A DNA stretch of 64,000 nt from Vibrio penaeicida (GTDB taxonomy: Bacteria > Pseudomonadota > Gammaproteobacteria > Enterobacterales > Vibrionaceae). Under the pieces are notes generated by a model. It did no database searches. It saw nothing but the letters and a program-made list of their open reading frames with translations, and had not been told where the DNA came from. The stretch covers positions 31,869-95,868 of the forward strand of contig NZ_BFAQ01000024.1 of NCBI RefSeq assembly GCF_002933855.1, given 5' to 3'. The translations under genes were made by a program, and so were the position numbers. Positions 38,164-46,120 of the stretch are shown here, in pieces; position 1 is the stretch's first letter; every line of letters begins with the position of its first letter.

Positions 38164-41100
38164 ATGTACGAATTAGTGAATCGAATCAAAGCCAGCAACA
38201 TGTCGGTTTGGGTGGAAGAGGACGCCATTAAGCTGGCGTTTGCCGGTGATAAACCGTGCTCAGAGTTGCTGGGGGAGATCAAAGCAAGAAAGCCAGAACT
38301 ATTGGGTATATTGCAGCAAAATCAGATCACCTCTAAGCATGCGTTTTGGGATAAAGAGATACTTTCTATGCCAGAGACGCAAACCGAGCTTTCTTTTTCA
38401 CAAGAGCGCATGTTGTTCATAGAGCAGTTTGAGCAAGGCACGGATGCGTATCATATTCCCTATGTCTTTGAGCTCAATGCCGACGTCGATTTGCCGGCGC
38501 TGGAACGGTCCTTCCAAAAGATAGTTGAGCGACATCCGGTATTAAATTCAATATACCTGACTGATGAACAAGACAAGGCGTATGTGAAGCTGCTGGTATC
38601 CACCGTGCAAATGGACGTCGAATCCATCGCACCTAATACGCCAGTAAAAACCATTTTTGATTCCGAAATATCTCGACCCTTCCAATTGGATCAAGAGCGA
38701 CCGATCCGGTTGATTCGCTACCTAGGGTTGGAGAAAGATTACTTGTTGGTCATTTGGCATCATATTGCTTTTGATGGTTGGTCGACCGATGTTTTTCTTA
38801 GCGAGTTATCGCTGGCGTACCAAGCTTACAGCACAGGGAACTCACCTGTGCTGCCTGAATTGGACGTTAGTTATGCCGATTACGCCCTTTGGCAGCGTCA
38901 GCAACTAACGGGCTCAAACTTAGAGAAACAGCTTTCGTTTTGGAAGCACCAGCTTGATGGCGTTGAAACGCTAGCCTTACCGACCGATTCTCCGCGCCCA
39001 GCAACAATCGATTACAGCGGTAAAGATTTAGTATTCACATTCGATAGCGGGCTCTCTGATCAGCTTCGACAGCTCGCTCGTCAGCAAGATACCACCTTGT
39101 ACACAGTATTGCTGAGTGGGTTTTATGCGACGCTGGCGCTATTGTCTGGTCAGAAAAGCATTGTCGTCGGCACGCCTTCTGATAACCGCCATTACACGCA
39201 AGTCCAAAATTTGATCGGTTACTTTGTTAATTCATTGCCAATGCGAGCAGATGTATCGCTTTCGTCGAGCGTGAAAGCATTCATCACTTTAGTTCACAAC
39301 GTCGTAGCAGATGCAAAAACCCATCAAGATTTACCCTTCGAGCAACTTGTTGAGGCGCTAAAAGTAGAACGGGATATGTCACGTCACCCGATTTTTCAAG
39401 TGATGTTCTCGCTACAAAGTTTTGGTGAGCAGCGTTTGAAAGAGCAGACGTTGCCGTTTAAACAAGCGCAATTTGAAGAAGTGCGCTCGTTAAGAAATCC
39501 CGCCAAGTTTGACTTGAGTTTGTACTTAGATGACAGCGGAGAAGACATTTACGGCAACTTCAATTTCGCGACCAGCTTGTTCAATGATGACACCATTCAA
39601 AGAATTGCCGACGTCTACTCATGGGTATTAAAGAGCTTTGCTGCTAATCCGAATCAAGCGCTTGGGCAAATTGATGTGCTTTCACCGGCTGAGCGCGAGC
39701 AGCTTTTTGAACAGTGGAACAACACGCACGAAGATTACCCTAAAAGAAATTTACTCGACGGATTCAATGAGCAAGTGGTAAAGCAACCTAATGCGCTTGC
39801 GGTCGTTTGTGGTGACCATAACGTTAGTTATCAAGAGGTGCACGAGCATCGTTTGTTATTAGCAAATCAGCTTCAACAAGCAGGGGTAGAGCGAGGTGAG
39901 TTGGTTGGTGTACTGACGGAAAAAGGCGAACCACAGCTGGTGGCTACGTTGGGCATTATGTCGATTGGGGCGGCGTATTTACCACTCAATGTGGCTTGGC
40001 CAGCATCGCGTTTGAATGATGTGTTGAAAGCGGGTGATGTAACGCACCTTGTGATGACTCAGTGTCAGCATGACTTGCACGCTGGCGAAGAGTGGCTAAA
40101 AAATTATCAGATTACGATCATTGAATCGGTGTATCAAACCTCTATCCCAGAGCATTGGGAAAATGGATTGTGGCGAGAGGCGTTACCGAATGTCAGCCCT
40201 GATGAGTTGGCGTACATTATTTTCACCTCTGGCAGCACGGGAAAACCGAAAGGGGTGGTGATCAGTCATGATGGTGCAATGAACACCATCGAAGCGGTGA
40301 ATCGAACGTTCGACGTTCAGCCGCAAGACCGAGTATTGGCGCTATCGGATTTGAGCTTCGATCTTTCTGTTTACGATTTATTCGGTACGTTAGCAGCAGG
40401 CGCAGCCATTGTTTTCCCTGAACAATCAGAAGTGCAAAACCCAAGTCGATGGGTCGAACTTGTCGATACCCATCAAGTGACTATTTGGAACTCTGTGCCT
40501 CAATTGGTGCAGCTTTTGGTGGAAGAGGTGGCGTTGCCTATTGGTACTTCTGGAATAGGGGGCTCCAAATGCGAACATCCACAAAGCCTCTGTTCATTGA
40601 AAGTCGTGCTCATGAGTGGGGATTGGATCCCACTTCAACTTCCGAAGCAACTTAAGAGTCTAATACCGACAGTACAAGCCATCAGTTTAGGCGGTGCAAC
40701 GGAAGGGAGTATCTGGTCAATTTGGTATCCCATTCAGTCGGTTAGCCCTGATTGGCAAAGTATTCCTTATGGGTTGGCGATGCCAAATCAAACCATGTGG
40801 GTGCTTAACGAGCAGGGTGGGCATTGTCCAGCCGGAGCGATAGGAGAAATCCATATTGGCGGTGCAGGGGTCGCGAAAGGGTATTATAACGAGCCAGAAA
40901 AAACGGCTGCTCAGTTCTTTGATCACCCAACACTCGGCCATTTATATCGAACAGGCGATTTAGGCTGCTGGAATAAGCATGGTTACATCGAATTCAAGGG
41001 GCGCAAGGATTTCCAAGTTAAAGTACGGGGCTACCGCGTAGAGCTTGGGGAAATCGAAACTGTGCTCTCGGAGCAATCGGGTGTGAAGCATACTGTGGTC

Positions 41101-43911
41101 ATTGATGTTGAGAGAGAAGGTATTAAGAGTCTTGCCGCTTACATTGTTTCAGATGACGACAGCGAAGCCCTATTTGCTAGGCTCCACCAAGTGGTATCAG
41201 ACGCATTGCCAGAATACATGGTGCCATCAACCTTTAACTTGATCGACGGTATTCCACTGAGTGCGAACGGTAAACTAGACAGAAAAGCGCTGCCCGACCC
41301 AGTATGGAACCAAGCAGAAGAATACGTTGCACCAACTACAGACTTGGAGATCTTGTTTGCCGATATCTGGCAACAAGCGTTGAATGTCGAAAAAGTTGGC
41401 GTTCACGACAACTTCTTCCAGATCGGTGGTAACTCGATTACCGCAATTCGAATGGTGAGTATGCTGAATCGCGCTTTGGAATCTTGTTCTTTAGCAGATC
41501 GGTCGATAGCAGACCATGCTTTAGAGCCAGATAAAGGCGGCGGTGAACCGAAAAAAGTCACGGTAGTGGATTTGTTCCGTTTCCCAACCGTGGCGGAGAT
41601 CGCTAAGCACATTGAGTCCGACACCGATGGCCAACCAACCGGTCTGTTGCATTGCCTCACATCCCAAAATAAAAGCAAAGCCAAACCTAAGCGCCACCTT
41701 GTTTGTATCCCCTATGGCGGCGGAAGCCCCATAGCGTATCAACCTTTATCAGGTTGCCTTCCTGATGATTATTCGCTGCATGCTTTGAATTTCCCCGGTC
41801 ATGACTACGCGTGCTCAGATGAAGCGCTGATGCCGATGAATGACATTGCGGAGCAGTGCGTCGAAGAGATACTGTCCGGCATTTCAGGTGATATCTATCT
41901 TTATGGTCATTGTGTTGGCGGGGCGCTCACCTTGGATATTGCCCGCAGATTAGAAGCAAAGGGATCGCCCGCAAAAGGGGTATTCTTAGCGGCAACGTTC
42001 CCATTCCCAAGGTTGCCTTTTGCGGCGTTGGAGTCACTTCGGAAATGGATTCCGTTTGATAAGTTGGTTTCCAATCGCTTACGTTTTGAGTCGATTTTGT
42101 CGTTAGGCGGTTTTTCAGAATCACTGGAAGAAGACGAGTTGAATTTCCTGATGTCAGCGATGCGACAGGATGTCAGCGATGCCGAAGACTTCTACACGGT
42201 TGCGAACTTGTCGCCAGAGGACTACGTCGTCAGTGCGCCGATATTGTCGATATACGGAGACAAAGACAAAAGCACCGAATTTTATGAAGAACGATACCAA
42301 GATTGGCGAGCCTTTTCGCCAGATGTGTCGATGGAAGTGATTCCCGATGCAGGGCATTTCTTTATCAAACATCAACCTCATGAGTTGAGCCGAATCCTGA
42401 CCGCGCAAATTCAACAATGGGAATCACCAACAAAAGACGACGAAGATAAAAGAGGTGATGAAGACAAAAAATATGAAAACGTAAATGGTTCTGCATTGAG
42501 CCAAACGGATAATGAGCCAAAAGAGACGTTCTCGTTTAGCCATTTGTTCAATAGGAAAAATCGGGAGGCGAAACCAAGCTTACCGCTGTTTTTTGTTATC
42601 GTCTTCGGGCAATTTATGTCGATGCTTGGAACCGGTTTGACGGCGTTTGCATTGGGTACTTGGGTTTACATACAAACCGGATCCGTCACCGAATTTGCAT
42701 ATATTTCCGTGTTTGCATTGCTCCCCGGTATCTTGGTGTTGCCGTTTGCAGGGGCATTGGTCGATAGGTGGGATAGGCGGCTGATTCTCATGCTCAGCGA
42801 CGCCATCTCTGTCTGTGGCACCTTGTTTATTTTCTTTACCTTGTGGACGGGAGAGTTGCAGATTTGGAAAATTTACACCGTGGTCGCCATCAGTTCTATC
42901 GGACAAGCTTTTCAACGACCAGCCTACATTGCCACCATTGCGCAATTAGTGCCTAAGAAATACCTCGGTCGAGCGAATGGATTGGCTCAACTGGCTTCTT
43001 CCACCAGCCAAGTGATCGCGGTTTTTGCGGGTGGGTATCTTTTCCTAGAGGTTGGGCTACAAAATGTGTTGATTTTAGACATTGCGGCATTCTGTGTTGC
43101 GTTTACCACGCTGCTTCTCATTCGCTTCCCGAATCGGATGTTCAAAAAGCGCGAGTTACCGATTCTTCAGGAAATAGTTGAGGGTTGGCAATACATCCTT
43201 CAGCGTAAAGAGATGCTTGCGATGGTGGTCTTCTTTGCGGTGTACAACTTTGCGTTCAGCGCCATTATGGTGCTCGGTACCCCATTGGTACTGTCTGTGG
43301 GCAAAGCAGATTTGCTTGGCCAGGTACTCGCATTTGATGGAATAGGGCAATTGGCTGGTGGCTTGATTATGGGGATATGGGGCGGAACTAAGCTCCGAGC
43401 CCATGGCATGATTGGCTTTACGCTTCTAACTGGTGTCTCGATGATCATTGCGGGTATTCAAGCCAATCAGTTTTATCTCATGGCTGGGTTCTTTGGCATC
43501 GGAATGTCGTTGGCGTTGGTCAACGCACACTGGCAATGTCTGATTCAAGTGAAAGTTGGGCTTGAATTGCAAGGTCGGGTGATAGCCACCAATCAGATGA
43601 TGTCGTGGTCGATGATGCCCTTGGCGTATTTCATTATCGGTCATCTGGCAGAAAACGTGGTAGAGCCGTTCATGACAAGTGACTCCGCCATGGCGCATTT
43701 TGCTGTGTCTATATTCGGTGGAAGCGAAGGTCGAGGGGTTGGATTGTTGCTGGCGGTATTAGGGGCATTTGCCGTTATCTGGGGTGTGGTGAGTTTGCTT
43801 TATCGTCCTCTGAGATTGATGGAGCAAAGGCTACCCGATGTGATCCCTGATGAAGAACCGACATCAGCCATTGGTGAGCCAAAAAAGTTGCATGAACAAA
43901 CGGTGTCATAG
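38164..43911 (+). CDS. NRPS module 5 fused to Cys-thioesterase and MFS exporter
   Basis: 1915 aa with no stop or frame break. Order: TubC docking domain (1-55), C4 (about 65-500; HHIAFDGWS at His199), A5 (about 535-1040; Asp733), T5 (GGNS, Ser1091), thioesterase (about 1172-1415), an acidic/basic linker (about 1416-1470), then a 12-helix MFS transporter (about 1475-1895) of the EntS-like MFS_3 type, with motif A GALVDRWDRR. The A5 code is D-L-Y-N-L-S-L-I-W-K, the classic Cys code; C4 is an ordinary condensation domain, not heterocyclising. The thioesterase nucleophile motif is YGHCVGG with Cys1250 (TGT) in place of Ser; the Asp (IYGDKDKS) and His (AGHFF) are present. T5 has an unusual insertion of about 25 residues before its last helix. 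The transporter would tether the synthetase to the inner membrane. Confidence 0.95.
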   Translation: MYELVNRIKASNMSVWVEEDAIKLAFAGDKPCSELLGEIKARKPELLGILQQNQITSKHAFWDKEILSMPETQTELSFSQERMLFIEQFEQGTDAYHIPYVFELNADVDLPALERSFQKIVERHPVLNSIYLTDEQDKAYVKLLVSTVQMDVESIAPNTPVKTIFDSEISRPFQLDQERPIRLIRYLGLEKDYLLVIWHHIAFDGWSTDVFLSELSLAYQAYSTGNSPVLPELDVSYADYALWQRQQLTGSNLEKQLSFWKHQLDGVETLALPTDSPRPATIDYSGKDLVFTFDSGLSDQLRQLARQQDTTLYTVLLSGFYATLALLSGQKSIVVGTPSDNRHYTQVQNLIGYFVNSLPMRADVSLSSSVKAFITLVHNVVADAKTHQDLPFEQLVEALKVERDMSRHPIFQVMFSLQSFGEQRLKEQTLPFKQAQFEEVRSLRNPAKFDLSLYLDDSGEDIYGNFNFATSLFNDDTIQRIADVYSWVLKSFAANPNQALGQIDVLSPAEREQLFEQWNNTHEDYPKRNLLDGFNEQVVKQPNALAVVCGDHNVSYQEVHEHRLLLANQLQQAGVERGELVGVLTEKGEPQLVATLGIMSIGAAYLPLNVAWPASRLNDVLKAGDVTHLVMTQCQHDLHAGEEWLKNYQITIIESVYQTSIPEHWENGLWREALPNVSPDELAYIIFTSGSTGKPKGVVISHDGAMNTIEAVNRTFDVQPQDRVLALSDLSFDLSVYDLFGTLAAGAAIVFPEQSEVQNPSRWVELVDTHQVTIWNSVPQLVQLLVEEVALPIGTSGIGGSKCEHPQSLCSLKVVLMSGDWIPLQLPKQLKSLIPTVQAISLGGATEGSIWSIWYPIQSVSPDWQSIPYGLAMPNQTMWVLNEQGGHCPAGAIGEIHIGGAGVAKGYYNEPEKTAAQFFDHPTLGHLYRTGDLGCWNKHGYIEFKGRKDFQVKVRGYRVELGEIETVLSEQSGVKHTVVIDVEREGIKSLAAYIVSDDDSEALFARLHQVVSDALPEYMVPSTFNLIDGIPLSANGKLDRKALPDPVWNQAEEYVAPTTDLEILFADIWQQALNVEKVGVHDNFFQIGGNSITAIRMVSMLNRALESCSLADRSIADHALEPDKGGGEPKKVTVVDLFRFPTVAEIAKHIESDTDGQPTGLLHCLTSQNKSKAKPKRHLVCIPYGGGSPIAYQPLSGCLPDDYSLHALNFPGHDYACSDEALMPMNDIAEQCVEEILSGISGDIYLYGHCVGGALTLDIARRLEAKGSPAKGVFLAATFPFPRLPFAALESLRKWIPFDKLVSNRLRFESILSLGGFSESLEEDELNFLMSAMRQDVSDAEDFYTVANLSPEDYVVSAPILSIYGDKDKSTEFYEERYQDWRAFSPDVSMEVIPDAGHFFIKHQPHELSRILTAQIQQWESPTKDDEDKRGDEDKKYENVNGSALSQTDNEPKETFSFSHLFNRKNREAKPSLPLFFVIVFGQFMSMLGTGLTAFALGTWVYIQTGSVTEFAYISVFALLPGILVLPFAGALVDRWDRRLILMLSDAISVCGTLFIFFTLWTGELQIWKIYTVVAISSIGQAFQRPAYIATIAQLVPKKYLGRANGLAQLASSTSQVIAVFAGGYLFLEVGLQNVLILDIAAFCVAFTTLLLIRFPNRMFKKRELPILQEIVEGWQYILQRKEMLAMVVFFAVYNFAFSAIMVLGTPLVLSVGKADLLGQVLAFDGIGQLAGGLIMGIWGGTKLRAHGMIGFTLLTGVSMIIAGIQANQFYLMAGFFGIGMSLALVNAHWQCLIQVKVGLELQGRVIATNQMMSWSMMPLAYFIIGHLAENVVEPFMTSDSAMAHFAVSIFGGSEGRGVGLLLAVLGAFAVIWGVVSLLYRPLRLMEQRLPDVIPDEEPTSAIGEPKKLHEQTVS

Positions 43912-43943
43912 ACCCTAAACTATCTAGAACATATTGTCGGTGA

Positions 43944-43973
43944 GAATAGGGTCCAAGACCCTATTCATTTTTT
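43944..43973 (+). terminator. Terminator of the NRPS transcription unit
   Basis: GAATAGGGTC and GACCCTATTC form a perfect 10-bp stem with a CAA loop, followed by ATTTTTT, about 32 bp after the last NRPS stop. It separates the biosynthetic genes from the downstream regulator. Confidence 0.93.
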
Positions 43974-43998
43974 GGTAAGCTGTAAGGAGGAAAAGTGA

Positions 43999-44058
43999 AT
44001 GGATACTCTAAATGCCTTCTCCCAGTTACCACCCAATACAGGGAAGTGTTCATGCTGA
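43999..44058 (+). CDS. Possible 19-aa leader peptide overlapping the AraC gene start
   Basis: A strong Shine-Dalgarno site, AAGGAGG (43984-43990), lies 8 bases before ATG 43999. That ATG opens a 19-codon frame, MDTLNAFSQLPPNTGKCSC, ending TGA at 44058. The AraC-type gene starts in another frame at ATG 44012, 21 bases from the same site, which is too far for direct use. The short frame may be a translated leader affecting expression of the regulator, or the true start of the regulator may need correction. Low homology information; inferred from spacing only. Confidence 0.35.
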   Translation: MDTLNAFSQLPPNTGKCSC

Positions 44059-44824
44059 AAATGGCTACCTTCGGCTAACGCCGCCCGATCCTATTTCGGG
44101 AATAGTGCAAAGCTTTTGGCAGTTGAATGTACCCGAAGGGCGCTTTGTTTATCACAGCATTCCCGATAATTGTGTTGATTGGATAACGCGTGTCGATAAG
44201 CCCGAAGACAGCGTGTTTATCCCTTCGTTTTTGTCAGCGAATCCGTTTGAAGTACAAGGTCCGGTGTCTTATTTTGGGGTTCGCTTTCACGTGTTAGGTT
44301 ATCAAGCGGTGGTGCGAGACCCATTAGAAAATTGGCTTGCGGAGCCTCAAGGGGTGTTGGCGTCTGAGTTTATATCGTCCAGCGGGCTGCCTTGGTTTCA
44401 ACAAGCGGTATTTGATAGCCCAGACTTCTACACCCGATGTTCCACTATTGTTCAGTGGTTCATTCGACACGCCAATTCGATAAACACAGATACTCGCTTA
44501 GATGCCTTTTTAAACCACAGCCTGCTTCATTTAGATAACGGTTTGGATATGTCTGAGCGACATTGTCAAAAAATGGGGATCTCCTCGCGCCAGTTAAGAC
44601 GGATTGTGCGCCAACACTTAGGGGTATCGCCTCGGGAGTTCCATCAGGTTCTTAGATTCCAAAATGCGCTCGCTCTTCTGAATCAATACCCCGATGACAA
44701 AGGTTGGGCAAATTACTACTACGATCAATCGCATTTTATCCGTGATTGTCAGCGGTTCATTGGTATGCCGTATCAACAATTTCAAAACATGTCCGTTTTG
44801 TACAATGCTGATGATGTGAAGTAA
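44012..44824 (+). CDS. AraC-family transcriptional regulator
   Basis: A 270-aa regulator with an N-terminal domain of about 160 residues (PDPISGIVQSFWQLNVP, FVYHSIPDNCVDWI) of the type found in AraC proteins with a beta-barrel-like sensor, and a C-terminal double helix-turn-helix. HTH1 includes SERHCQKMGISSRQLRRIVRQHLGVSPREF; HTH2 includes YYDQSHFIRDCQRFIGMPYQQF. It follows the NRPS terminator by about 40 bp on the same strand and precedes a VOC-fold gene by 38 bp, so it may regulate that gene, the island, or both. The ligand is unknown. The start is the best in-frame ATG, although it is badly placed relative to the strong Shine-Dalgarno site. Confidence 0.85.
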   Translation: MPSPSYHPIQGSVHAENGYLRLTPPDPISGIVQSFWQLNVPEGRFVYHSIPDNCVDWITRVDKPEDSVFIPSFLSANPFEVQGPVSYFGVRFHVLGYQAVVRDPLENWLAEPQGVLASEFISSSGLPWFQQAVFDSPDFYTRCSTIVQWFIRHANSINTDTRLDAFLNHSLLHLDNGLDMSERHCQKMGISSRQLRRIVRQHLGVSPREFHQVLRFQNALALLNQYPDDKGWANYYYDQSHFIRDCQRFIGMPYQQFQNMSVLYNADDVK

Positions 44825-44862
44825 GTCAGACTGTTCTTGTTTAGTTAAACAAGGAGAAAGTC

Positions 44863-45249
44863 ATGATTGAAGTACAAGCGATGTTTCCAGTAATGGTGAG
44901 CGAAAATTTAGCGGCGCTCAAAGATTTCTACCAATCCACCTTTGGTTTTACAGCGGTGTTTTATGATCCAGAATTCTATCTTCATTTGGTGTCTGAAAAC
45001 GGTGTGCAACTTGGCTTTTTAGTGCCTGAACATGCAACGCAACCCGAATTCTTACACCCTATTATGGCAAGAGAAGGGTACGTCATTTCATTGGAAGTAG
45101 CTGATGCACGATCGGCTTATGAATGGGCGACGAAAAATGATCTAACCGTCGCGATGCCGTTGAAGGAGGAGGTTTGGGGGCAAGTCCATTTTATGGTGGA
45201 GGACCCAGCAGGGTTCAAGGTTGATATCGTTGAGCACGTGTCACAGTAG
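44863..45249 (+). CDS. VOC-family (glyoxalase/bleomycin-resistance-like) protein
   Basis: A 128-aa single-domain protein of the vicinal-oxygen-chelate fold: two beta-alpha-beta-beta-beta repeats, the first beginning MFPVMVSENLAALKDFYQSTFGF, the second ending VHFMVEDPAGFKVDIVEHV. This class includes glyoxalases, fosfomycin and bleomycin resistance proteins and dioxygenases. AAGGAGA lies 6 bases before ATG 44863. It is likely co-transcribed with the AraC-type gene. Self-protection against the island product is possible but pure inference; small AraC-VOC pairs also occur outside biosynthetic clusters. Confidence 0.85.
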   Translation: MIEVQAMFPVMVSENLAALKDFYQSTFGFTAVFYDPEFYLHLVSENGVQLGFLVPEHATQPEFLHPIMAREGYVISLEVADARSAYEWATKNDLTVAMPLKEEVWGQVHFMVEDPAGFKVDIVEHVSQ

Positions 45250-45273
45250 AACAAGCTCAGGCCCTAGGGCTCA

Positions 45274-45312
45274 GGTTGAAAAGAAAATAATGAAGCTCTT
45301 TTCTTTTCAACC
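45274..45312. terminator. 14-bp perfect inverted repeat between convergent genes
   Basis: GGTTGAAAAGAAAA (45274-45287) and TTTTCTTTTCAACC (45299-45312) pair perfectly across an 11-base loop, between the convergent VOC gene and trmH. The U-rich arm sits inside the stem rather than after it, so it is an atypical terminator. A perfect GCCCTAGGGC palindrome (45261-45270) adjoins it. Confidence 0.6.
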
Positions 45313-45328
45313 AGCTTTCTTTGAGAAG

Positions 45329-46015
45329 CTATTTTCTTTGCATTTCTGCCCACCAGCTCTCGTCTGCCACGATTTGACCAACTTCATCCAAAGGTGGGTA
45401 AGGTAAGCCTTTGCGTTTGGCGACTTTTGCGAGAACGGGATGCCCACGCTCAAACAGAATTCGATGAATATACTCTGCAGGTAATGCCGACTCATCTCGT
45501 TCGTACATACCAGCAATTTGGCGCTGTCTTTGCGCTTCGAATAAGATCAACGCGCTGGCAACGGAAACATTCAACGATTGCACCATTCCAACCATGGGAA
45601 TGATGATGTCTTGATCGGCCATAGAAAGTGCATGGGGAGTGATTCCGTGTTTTTCGCCACCTAAGATCACGGCAGTGGGTATGGTGTAGTCGATGCCACG
45701 AAAATCGACTGCTGTGTCCGACAAATTTGTTGCGAGTATTTGCATGCCTTGTTTTTTTAGCTCGCCTACGGCGTCATCTATCGATTCATGCGTATCCACT
45801 TCTACCCAATTTCTCGCACCCGCCGAAGTGTGGCTTAAGGTGCGCATTTTAGGATCTGGCCACACCGCGTGTATTTTATGGACACCCGCTGCATCGGCAC
45901 TGCGGATAATGGCAGAGACGTTGTTTGGCTTATGGACTTCTTCAAGACATAAAGTCAGATCAGGCTGGCGTGCCTTAAGTACGGTGTGGATTCGATGGTA
46001 GCGTTCTAAATTCAT
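45329..46015 (-). CDS. trmH: tRNA (guanosine-18-2'-O)-methyltransferase TrmH
   Basis: TrmH (SpoU) methylates the ribose of G18 in tRNA with SAM. The 228-aa SPOUT protein has the three family motifs: NVSAIIRSADAAGV, VILGGEKHGIT and IPMVGMVQSLNVSVASALILFE, plus the catalytic Arg in the first. The C-terminal extension (LPYPPLDEVGQIVADESWW) is typical of the E. coli type. It lies downstream of spoT on the same strand with a terminator between. In E. coli it is adjacent to recG; here the accessory island separates the two. Confidence 0.95.
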   Translation of the reverse strand: MNLERYHRIHTVLKARQPDLTLCLEEVHKPNNVSAIIRSADAAGVHKIHAVWPDPKMRTLSHTSAGARNWVEVDTHESIDDAVGELKKQGMQILATNLSDTAVDFRGIDYTIPTAVILGGEKHGITPHALSMADQDIIIPMVGMVQSLNVSVASALILFEAQRQRQIAGMYERDESALPAEYIHRILFERGHPVLAKVAKRKGLPYPPLDEVGQIVADESWWAEMQRK

Positions 46016-46028
46016 ATGTCGCTCTGAA

Positions 46029-46061
46029 AAAGGTCTCTTACCAAGAAGATAAGAGACCTTT
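46029..46061 (-). terminator. Terminator after spoT
   Basis: On the minus strand AAAGGTCTCTTA and TAAGAGACCTTT form a 12-bp stem with a 9-base loop, followed by TTTTC. It lies between spoT and trmH, so trmH needs readthrough or its own promoter. Confidence 0.88.
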
Positions 46062-46120
46062 GAGTGTTAGTATTTAATGTGCAATTCCGTAACTATTGTG
46101 CAAACTCGTTTTTTAGAGAA

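Noticed and set aside
38164-43911. Heterocyclisation domain before the Cys module
   Set aside because: A Cys A domain suggested Cy, but C4 has HHIAFDGWS, the ordinary condensation motif, not the DxxxxD of Cy domains.
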